Source of the DNA: Anodontia alba
Taxonomy: Eukaryota > Mollusca > Bivalvia > Lucinida > Lucinidae
Assembly (NCBI GenBank): GCA_964016985.1
Contig: OZ024829.1
Coordinates: forward strand, 74,723,610 to 74,787,609
DNA length: 64,000 bases
Direction: 5' to 3'
The position numbers and the translations under genes were made by a program. Of the stretch, positions 55,213 through 64,000 are shown one piece after another. The notes beneath the pieces are model-generated. The model was given only the letters and a program-made list of their open reading frames with translations, did not search any database and was not told the origin of the DNA. Position 1 is the first letter of the stretch. Each line of letters begins with the position of its first letter.

Positions 55213-57510
55213 ATTCCATTCATCAATAAAGGTATTGAATTCATAGATTTACCTAGCATATTTCGAGATAATAATGTTATATCAGCTATACCTTCATCTT
55301 TCGAAAACACAAAATCTCCTATTATTTGTTATAAATATAACAAACCTATCCGTAATACTATACTTAATTTCAATATATTAGTTTCTGATCTTGATACTGA
55401 AACTAGTTCCCCTGATTCTTGAGATTGTAAAGATTCTAAATTTTGTTATCAACCAGCGGGTCATATTGTCACTGGTAACTTTAAGATTATAACTGATTCA
55501 CGAATTCGTTCAGTTATTTCAAAAGGACCTAAATATAGATTCCCAGCCCACACTGATTTCAATAAATATCGGGAAACAACTGCCTGTGTTTTAAATGATT
55601 ATTGTACGCGTTGGTGTAAACAAGAGCATGTTGAGTCTATTGCTTTAAATAATTAGAAATTAAAGATTTTTAACCCTTGTCCTGCTGAACCCAGATATAC
55701 CCTGCCTTTGCAAACAGTGTAGATCCAGATCAGTTGGCTTCTTCACTGTTTGCCATTTAGTATGTGAATTTGTAGCAGCAATCCGGATCAAGTAATCTGA
55801 TTGGCTGAAAATTAGAAGTGGGCATAGCATCTTAATTTATTCAGCAGAACAAGGGTTAAGATCATTGACAAACGTGTGTTATTTTACTCTAATAACCTTG
55901 ATCCTCTTCCTCCTAAGCCTATATTATCTTTTCTATATTTGAAACAAGGTATCCAAGAATTTCATAGGAAGTATGTTTTGGCTCAAGCTGATAAAGCTGC
56001 TAATAATGTTGTTGATGTGTGACGACTATTATATCAATACTCTAATACAAGAACTTGGTAGTACCATTATATCTAAGATCAGATTTCCACTGACGAGAGA
56101 TCTATTTTTAATATCCATTCTATCGATATTACTGCTAAATTTGCAGTGAGTATTAAAGAAAAGCAAGACAGACTTCCTACGTTACCGAAACTTCATAAAC
56201 GACCTTACAAAATACGTTTCATTGCTAATTCTAGTTCATGTACGATTACTGTTTTGTCCAAACTGCTAACTTCATGCCTTATTGCTGTTAAAAAACATTT
56301 GATTAGATACTATGATACTGTTTACGAAAGGGACGGAATTAACTATTTTTGGTCAATTAAAAATTCCAATGATGTTCTCAATAAATTTATATCTAAAAAC
56401 TTTCAGGCTTCTAAATTGTCTACATATGATTTTTCAAAACTGTATACTACGTTACCTCATCATCTTATAAAAGATAAACTTATTTATTTAATTAAACGAG
56501 TGTGTATTCGGAAGAATACCCAATATTTGGCTTGCAACAAAGAATGTGCTTTTTTCACTTCTGATGTATACAATAATCACAATTTATGGTTGTATCAAAA
56601 AGTCTGTGATGCCCTTGATTATCTTTTGGATAATATTTTTATTAGATTTGGAACTAAACTTTATAGACAAACTACTGGTATTCCGATGGGAACTAATTGT
56701 GCTCCTCTTGTTGCTGATTTGTTTCTTTTTTGCTATGAGAGAGATTTCATGAAGTCTCTCTCAAGTGAAAATCAGGCTGACATTATTGAGGCTTTCAATT
56801 CAACTTTAAGATACTTTGATGATTTATTAAATATTGACAATATTTACTTTGACCAAATGGTGACGGCATATACCCTACAGAACTCCAATTAAATAGAGCA
56901 AATTCTTCCTATACCAAGGCACCTTTTTTTGATTTGAATCTATATATATCTAATGGTACAGTTTCCACCAAAATTTATGATAAACGGGGGCGATTTTGAT
57001 TTTGATACAGTCAATTTCGCTTTTCTGGATGGTGATGTCCCCTGGCGTACCTCATATGGGGTATACATATCTCAACTTATTAGATTGGCCAGAGCTTCTT
57101 CAAATCTTAGTGACTTTAACTACCATAATAAAGCCCTTACTGCCAAACTTCTTAAGCAGGGCTATCGTTATTTTAAACTTCGTAAGGCGTTTTCGAAATT
57201 TTATCGCAGACACAGTGCCTTGGTAGAAAAATATAGCGTCAGTCTGAAAACATTTCATCAACAAGGTCTATTGGAACCAGAATTTTACAGTGACTTTGTG
57301 TACAGATTTAGAAAAATTGTAGGAAAATCTAACTTTTTGGACCAATTCAGAAAACTTATTAACCATTATAAAAGAACTGGCTATAGCCTGGATATTATGC
57401 GGCAGACTGCATGCCTAGTTGTCAACCCAATCATTGTTGATGGCTATGCTTCAATCTTTAATTGCAAGATGGCGGTTCGGGCCTCAGACTCAATGATGGC
57501 CTCTTCGTAA
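55213..57510 (+). pseudogene. Penelope-like reverse transcriptase (possibly the permuted Naiad type), broken
   Basis: A long frame-1 reading with a few stops. N-terminal part: IPFINKGIEFIDLPSIF, KYNKPIRNTILNFN, ISKGPKYRFPAHTDFNKYRE, CTRWCKQEHVES. After the MITE: FHRKYVLAQADKAANNVV, which corresponds to the ADKG motif of Penelope-like RTs. The main open part (56146-56892) has LPKLHKRPYKIRFI, STYDFSKLYTTLPH, TTGIPMGTNCAPLVADLFLF and LRYFDDLLNI (catalytic FDD). Two compensating shifts near 56870 and 56985 lead to NFAFLDGDVPWRTSYGVYIS and SQLIRLARASS, to the end VRASDSMMASS. No GIY-YIG domain is visible here; in permuted elements it would be N-terminal and is truncated. Clade call is tentative. 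Confidence 0.75.
55674..55855. mobile_element. TTAA-flanked MITE, copy 2, inside the Penelope-like ORF
   Basis: TTAA at 55670-55673 and 55856-55859; ends CCCTTGTCCTGCTGAA and TTCAGCAGAACAAGGG. Excision rejoins the host ORF in frame (KLKIF-K-IIDK). Homologous to 9376-9568 in the opposite orientation, with the hairpin-module arm gcaaacagtgtagatccaga at 55717-55736. Confidence 0.9.
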
Positions 57511-58139
57511 AACTTTAACCAGTGGGTTGGGGCTTGATGATATGTCTTTGGCTTGACCCACCGTGGTTCAACTACTGGTTTTCATTTACTCTGGCATACA
57601 GTAGAATTAGCCATGAGTGATTAGATTTTTATGTTTTCACTTTGATGCATTGACTGAGTTGGGAGCCTTTATGCAAAGCAAATTTTTATGTATTTCTGTA
57701 TTAAGTGTAGCATCAGGACCCAGGGTGAAGTTGGCTAGCTGTAAAAGTGCTTTAAACCACCGCCACCGCCCCCACCCCTCCCCCCCCCCCCAACCTGACC
57801 CCCACCCCCCCACCCCCCCCCCCCCCACCCCCAGGTGATTACTGACCATTCTAAGGCGGTGGTCCTGGTGTTAGTCTAACTCTTTGTTGCTTTGTGGTTT
57901 ATTCTACGAGGCGATTTGTTTTATGTCTTACCTTGTGTCATTTTGTTCTTGTGTTTTTCAGTCCTTTTAGCATTGTGATTACCTTGCTTGGGGAAGAGAG
58001 AGCTAATCTTAGTGCTTTTCGTACGTTTGTTCGATTTGTGCTTGTTTGGATTTGTCGGTTTCCTCTTCCTGTTGGTGTCTGGGAAGAGCTGCGGTTTGTG
58101 ATTGTGGCACTCCCTGGACTTTTCTCTTACCTTTTCTTT
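57511..58139 (+). other. 3' untranslated part of the Penelope-like element
   Basis: Non-coding sequence between the ORF and the resumption of the host array, with C-rich microsatellite (57761-57832) and ggcggtggtcctggtgttag. It contains no array unit, so it belongs to the inserted element. Frames at 57617-57838 and 57894-58178 carry no domain. Confidence 0.55.
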
Positions 58140-60016
58140 TTATATAGCTATATAGGGAAAATAAGCCCAACCTCCTAACGGCCATGTTTTTTGACAAATC
58201 ATGACAGCTTGAACAAACTTGGTAGAGGGTCACCAAAGCAACATTCCTGCCAAGTATAATAGAAATCGGTCAGGTGGTTTCTGACAAGAAGAATTTTAAA
58301 GTTTTCTATACAAATTTATACTGAAAATAAGCCCCGCTCCTTGGCGGCCATGTTTTTTGACGTATCATAAGGGCTTGAACAATCTTGGTAGAAGGTCACC
58401 AAAGCAACATTCCTGCCAAGTTACATCGAACTCGGTCCAATGGTTTCTTACAAGGAGATTTTTAGTTTTCTATATAGATATATAGGGAAAATAAGCCCTG
58501 CCGCCTAGTGGCCATGTTTTTTGACGAATCATGACAGCTTGCACAACCTTGGTAGAGGGTCACCAAACAAACATTTCTGCCAAGTTATATTGAAATCGGT
58601 CAATTGGTTTCTGACAAGAAGATTTTTCTATTTAGATATACGGAAAATAAGCCCCGCCCCCTGGTGGCCATGTTTTTTGACGAATCATGTTTACTTGAAC
58701 AATCCTGGTAGAGAGCCACCAAGGAAACATTTCTGCCAAGTTATAATGAAATCGGTCCAGTGGGTTCTTGCAGGATGATTCTTAAAGTTTTCTCTATAGA
58801 TATATAGGGAAAATAAGCCCCGCCCCATGTATTTTGATGAATCATGACGGCTTGAACAATCTTAGTAGAGGGTTACAAAAGAAACATTCCTGCAATGTTA
58901 TATTGAAATCCGTCCAGTGGTTTCTGATAAGAAGATCATTAAAGTTTTCTATATAGATATATTGGGAAAATAGGCCCCGCCCCCTGACGGCCATAATTTT
59001 GACGAATCACGATTACTTGAACTATCTTGGTAGAGTGTCACCAAGGAAACATTTCTGCCAAGTTATAATAAAATCTGTCCAGTGGTTTCTGACAAGAAGA
59101 TTTTTAAAGTTTTCTATATAGATATATAGAGAAAATAAGCCCCGCCCCCTGGCGGTCATGTTTCTTGACGAATCAAGATGGCTTGAACAATCTTGGTAGA
59201 GGGTTACAAAAAAAACATTCCTGCAATGTTATATTGAAATCCGTCCAGTGATTTCTGAGAAGAAGAGCATTAAAGTTTTCTATACAGATATATAGGGAAA
59301 ATAAGCCCAGCCCCTCAGCTGCCATGTTTTTTGACAAATCCTGACGGCTTGCTTGGTAGAGGGTCACCAAGGGAACATTTCTGCCAAGTTATATTGAAAT
59401 CAGTTCAGTGGTTTCTGACAAGAAGATTTTTAAAGTTTTCTATATTGATATATAGGGAAAATAAGTCCCGCCCCCTGGCAGCCATGTTTTTTGACGAATC
59501 ATGACGGCTTGAACAATCTTGGTAGAGGGTTACAAAAGAAATATTCCTGCCATGTTATATTGAAATCGGTCCATAGGTTTCTGACAAGAACATTTTTAAA
59601 GTTTTTTATATAGATATATAGGGAAAATAAGCCCCACCCCCTGGCGGCCTTGCTTTTTGACAAGTCCAAATGGCTTGAATAATCTTGTTAGAGGATCACC
59701 AAAGGAACATTTCTGCAAAATTATATTGAAATGGGTCCAGTGGTTTCTGACAAGAAGATTTTTTAAGTTTGTAGTTAAAAAATCTATTTTTAGCTCCTAT
59801 GATCTAGATATGCAATGGACTAGAACCATTTGAACAACTTTGAAAGAGGACCAACCAAGGATCATTCCTGTGAAGTTTGGTCAAAATCCAATCAGTGGTT
59901 TAGGAGGAGATGTCGTTTGAAGAAATTGTTTACGGACGGATGCACGCACGCATGACAGATGACTGACAAAATGTGATCACAAAAGCTCACCTTGTCACTG
60001 CGTGACAGGTGAGCTA
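58140..60016 (+). repeat. ~162-bp tandem array, main part with tail
   Basis: About eleven units of 155-170 bp carry tatagggaaaataagcccc, gccccctggcggccatgttt, cttggtagagggtcacc, catttctgccaagttatatt and gtggtttctgacaagaagat. The tail is aaagctcaccttgtcac then gtgacaggtgagctaaaa, a long hairpin (59985-60014) mirroring the head motif. Repeat artefact frames throughout. Confidence 0.88.
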
Positions 60017-60017
60017 A

Positions 60018-62300
60018 AAACTAGAGGCCTATAGGCCAGGATTCGCTCACCTGAGATAAACAGCCATTGCATATCTGCAACATTCTTCCAGTATTGCACA
60101 GTAACTAGGAGGGAAATTTGACACTGCGGTGAAAAGGTCAAAGATCATCCTAGAATCATCATTTGAACAAACATGGTAGACTTTTTTGATTGTGTTGGGG
60201 TTTAACGACACACCAATCCTTGTGGGTCACTTTGTGTTGTTTTGTGTTGTCTCCCAGAGAAAAGGAGAAAAGAGATAGTAGAGGAGATGAACGAGAAGGA
60301 CAGGAAAGAAAGAGGAACAGGAACAAAAGTGAAGAAACAGAAGAAATAGAAACATTCCCCCTCTACCCTTACCTGCTACAAGGATAGCAGGTCTTGCCCA
60401 ACTGTAAGCCAATATCAGTTGGACGCCCAGTGACACAAGATACAAGACACTTTCGCCACACCCGACCACTCCCAACTTGGTAGATCTTGCGTCCCTGATG
60501 CTATATACCAAGATTCTGCCTCAAAGCTTTCTTGGTTCTGGAGAACGAGGCTTTGAAGTGTTTTTACCATACATGGGCATGGCAGCCATCTTGTTCAATA
60601 GTGCAAAACCATTTGATCAAATTGTTTGTACCACTAACACAGAAGCTCCCATGTGAAATCTGTTGAAAGTTGGCATGCAGTTTCAGAGAAAATGACATTT
60701 AAAGATTTATAAGATTTTATACATGTACAAAGCCTAGGGGCAAGGGCAGATTCCTTCTGGGGGATAAAAGGTTTGATTGTAACTAACAAGTGTTACTACT
60801 TTAAGCGTACAATGCAAGTTTCAGCCATAAGTCTTTAATGCATTTTTAGAAAATGATTTTTCAAAAGTTTGTCTGGGGGCGCAAATCTGACTTTCCCATA
60901 AAAAGGTCGAAGGTCATCCTAGGATCATCATCTGAACACACTTGGTAGACCTTGAGTCCACAATGCTATATACCAAGATTCAGTCTCAAAGTTGTCTTGG
61001 TTCTGGAGAAGATTTTTAAGCATTTTTTTCTTTTTACCATATATAGGCATGGTGGCCATCTTGTTCAATGGTGTGGAACAAGTTGACAGAAGGCTCCATG
61101 TGAAATCTGGTGAAAATAGTTCTAACACTTTCAGAGAAGAAGATGTTTAATGATTACATGATTTGAAAAATGTAATATTGCAAAGAGGCAAGGGCCAAAA
61201 ACTTCCAAGGGACAAAAGTTTGATTATAACTAAAAACTTTTACTACTTTAACCATACATTAGAAATTTCAGCTATAAGTCTTAATACATTTTCAGAAAAT
61301 GATTTTTCAACATTTTCCCCAAACATGAGTATAGGAATGCAAATTTGACCTTGCTATAGGAAGGTCTAAGGTCATTCCAGGATCATCATTTAAACAAACT
61401 TGGTAGACCTTGAGTCCCCAAAGCCATCATGTTTAATGATGCATAACTGTTTGGACAAATTGATAATACCCCTTCGACAGAAGGCCAAATGTGAAATCTG
61501 GTGAAATTTGGTCAAGGTGATTCAGAGAAGAGGTTTAAAGATTGCGAGAATTTATAAATGAATATAGTCCAGGGCAAGGGCAGATAAACCCAGCGAACAA
61601 AAGTTTGATTGTAACTAAAAGGGTTTGCTACTTTGATCATACATTGTAAATTACAGCCATTAGTGTTAGATACATTTTGAGAAACTGAATTTTCAATATT
61701 TTCCTCATAGAAATACATAGGGATGCAAATCTCACCTTGCGGTAAAAGGGTCACATGCCAACCTAGGGTCATCATTTGAACAAACTTGGTAGACCTTGGG
61801 TCCCCAATGCTATATACCAAGATTCAGCCTTGAAGCTATCTTGGTTCTGGAGAAGAAGATTTTCAAGTGTTTTTTACCATATATGGTCATGGTGGCCATC
61901 TTGTTAAATGATGCTTAACTGTTTGAACAAACTGATAATACCCCTTCTACAGAAGGCCCTATGTGAAATCTGGTGAAAACTGGTCAAGCTGATTCAGAGA
62001 AGACATTTAAAAATTATGAGAGTTTAGACATTTATATAGCCAGGGGCAAGGGCATATAACCCCTGGGGACAAAGTTTTGATTGTAACTAAAAGGCTTTCC
62101 TACTTTGATCATACATTGTAAGTTACAGCCAGCATTAGTCTTAAACACATTTCGAGGAACTCAATTTTCAATATTTTCCCCATACAAATGCATAGGGATG
62201 CAAATTTACCTTGCTGTAAAAAGGTCAAATGTCAAACTAGGGTTATCATTTGAACAAACTTGGCATGTGGAAAAGTTTATACATCTATGGACAAACATAG
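60018..62300 (+). repeat. Array element with ~470-bp units
   Basis: Head ctagaggcctataggcc ... gattcGCTCACCTGAG (60044-60054), directly abutting the preceding tail. Four to five long units start near 60163, 60928, 61387, 61767 and 62246 with atttgaacaaacttggtaga. They carry tatataccaagattcagcc, ggtggccatcttgttcaatg and gggcaagggc. No tail was recognised at the right end. Confidence 0.8.
60184..60473 (-). mobile_element. SINE of the second family inside the ~470-bp array
   Basis: About 290 bp interrupts a unit. The array phrase (a/c)ttggtagacctt is duplicated at both ends (60173-60184 and 60475-60487, imperfect). Contains ttggggtttaacgacacacc at the left, a purine-rich middle, and the block shared with 23883-24006 at the right. 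The minus-strand frame 60227-60511 is incidental. Confidence 0.6.
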
Positions 62301-62555
62301 GGACATCTGCATGAATGGTGTATTATGGAACTAACTAAAAGAGTAATCTATTTTCAAGTAATATCTTGCATAAACATACAAAATGCAGCATCTCACACTT
62401 GGTCAGACAGACAGACATACCAACACCAAATCAGCAAATACACCTCATAATTGATAAGATGACTCAATAAAACTCTCCAATGAGTCATCAGAACATAAAG
62501 ATACTGAGCATGATAATAACTACAGTATTTACCCCAAGTATCTGGACAAACAGGC

Positions 62556-62632
62556 CTTAGCAAATAATGCAGCCCCAGAACAGATGTCATAGAACATATT
62601 ATCTGATAAGGGTCGACACTGTTCGAGACATA
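62556..62632. repeat. Free-standing copy of the hairpin module, diverged
   Basis: ttagcaaataatgcagcccc ... agaacagatgtcatag pairs imperfectly with tatctgataagggtcg ... acactgttcg. It has the arm order of the module at 16619-16686. Confidence 0.5.
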
Positions 62633-62668
62633 TCAACAGGCAGTAAAATGAATTTGTTCAATTTTTTA

Positions 62669-64000
62669 ATGCCCCCGCCATTTTCAATGTGGGGGCATAT
62701 AGTATCACCGCTGTCTGTACGTACGTCAATCCGTCCCGTCCGTCCCGTACGTAACACTTTTGGTTTCCGTGCGATATCTTTTGAAAGGATTGGTGTAATG
62801 AATTGAAATTTTATACACAGGTATATAATCATAACATGTAGGTCAAGTTCGATTTAGGGTAATATCCGCCAATTATTTTGGGAGTTATGGCCCTTTTCAA
62901 CTTTGAAAAATTTTCAACTTTGAAAAATGGTTTCCGTGCAATATCTTTTGAAAGGGTCGGTGTATTGGACTGAAATTTTGTACACAGGTATATAATCATA
63001 AAATGTAGGTCAAGTTCGATTTAGAGTAAAATCCATGTTTTATTTTGGGAGTTATGGCCCTTTTTTGACTTTGAAAAATGGTTTCCTTGCCATAACTTTT
63101 GAAAAGATTAGTGTATTGGATTCATATTTTATACGCAAGCATATAATTACAAAATATAGGTCAACTTCGATTTAGGGTAAAATCCACCAATTATTTTTGG
63201 AGTTACGGCCCTTTATCAATGTTGAAAAATAGTTGAAAAATGGATTCCGTTTGATATCTTTTGAAAAGATTAGTGTATTGGATTCAAATTTTATACACAG
63301 GTATATAATCATAAAATGTAGGTCAAGTACAATTCAGGGTAAAAGCCACCAATTATTTTTGGAGTTACGGCCCTTTATCAATGTTGAAAAATAGTTGAAA
63401 AATGGTTTCCGTTTGATATCTTTTGAAAAGATTAGTGTATTGGATTCAAATTTTATACACAGGTATATAATCATAAAATGTAGGTCAAGTACGATTTAGG
63501 GTAAAATCCATCAATTATTTTTGGAGTTATGGTCCTTTTTCAACTTTGAAAAATGGTGTCCGTTCGATAACATTTTAAAAGATTAGTGAATTGGATTCAT
63601 ATTTTATACACAAGCATATAATTATAAAATATAGGTCAAGTTTGATTTAGAGTAAAATCCACCAATTATTTTTGGAGTTATGGCCCTTTATCAATGTTGA
63701 AAAATAGTTGAAAAAATGGTTTCCGTTCAATATCTTTTCGTCCGGACCCCCCAGGTTTACGTTTTGGTTAACCTTTTTTCAAAGTTGTGTTACCGTTATT
63801 CTTCAGATGATTGCTTTCATATTTGGTAGGGATAGAGAGGACGACCAGTAGGTGTGTCGTGCAAGAGAGACAACTCTAGCTGACTCCGTTTTGGAGTTAC
63901 CTCCCGTAGTTTTTAAATCTTGTGCGGCCCATAACTCTAAAACCCTTTAAGGTATTTTCATGATACTTCACCATTAGGTAGAGGACATTGAGTAGGTGTG
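62669..64000 (+). repeat. ~165-bp array with ATGCCCCC hairpin head
   Basis: The head is a hairpin ATGCCCCC/GGGGGCAT (62669-62676 and 62691-62698), then a gtccgtcccgtacgtaac stretch. About six units follow with ttccgttcgatatcttttga, agattagtgtattggattca, ttatacacaggtatataatc and gtaggtcaagt. From about 63735 the unit changes (cgtccggaccccccaggttt), perhaps a second array running out of the window. Confidence 0.8.

Noticed and set aside
60227..60511. 94-codon minus-strand ORF
   Set aside because: Covers the purine-rich middle of a SINE and has no domain.

Overview
The window looks like part of a bivalve mollusc nuclear genome. It is AT-rich eukaryotic DNA with spliced exons, and it carries mariner, hAT, PIF/Harbinger, piggyBac-type (TTAA), Penelope-like, RTE-like and I-clade elements. 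It also holds many long ~140-180 bp tandem arrays of the '...ggggcataactctgct...' or '...gccattttagctatttttgatct...' kind that I associate with clam genomes. No bacterial features, CRISPR array, rRNA gene or intact tRNA gene is visible. Species cannot be named from the sequence.

Host gene. Two exons on the minus strand (28714-28815 and 19772-19900, joined in phase 0) encode the C-terminal UBA-type helices of a UBAP1-like ESCRT-I subunit, ending at the native stop. Earlier exons must lie to the right of the window. Almost everything from 19901 to 64000 is therefore intron of this gene, and everything left of 19771 is 3'UTR or 3' flank.

Layout. 1-6248: 155-bp and ~140-bp arrays, interrupted by a Penelope-like fragment (reverse transcriptase thumb plus GIY-YIG), a C2H2 ORF and a decayed hammerhead-like motif. 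6384-12033: non-autonomous hAT in a TA tract, two dead mariners, a TTAA MITE and a perfect foldback. 12034-17031: mostly unique-looking DNA with a TTAA MITE and a SINE. 17032-19757: array whose tail ends 15 bp from the UBAP1 stop. 20129-28265: further arrays plus a third mariner. 28816-54372: a nested complex. 54925-64000: arrays containing a second, different Penelope-like element and a SINE.

Nested complex. A 59-60 bp array, built from the acceptor and first 36 nt of the UBAP1 exon, is split by an RTE-like LINE carrying a PHD finger. That LINE is split by a PIF/Harbinger element (30895-53735, CTG target duplication) with a HARBI1-like transposase and a Myb/SANT gene, both broken. The Harbinger holds two 6,439-bp copies of one I-clade LINE, each with perfect target duplications; the copy at 47091-53529 has both ORFs intact. 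It also holds a hAT-type element that itself contains a SINE.

Best leads for new biology: the exon/acceptor-derived tandem array, a hairpin module shared by unrelated transposon families, the common termini shared by arrays with different cores, and the intact LINE.
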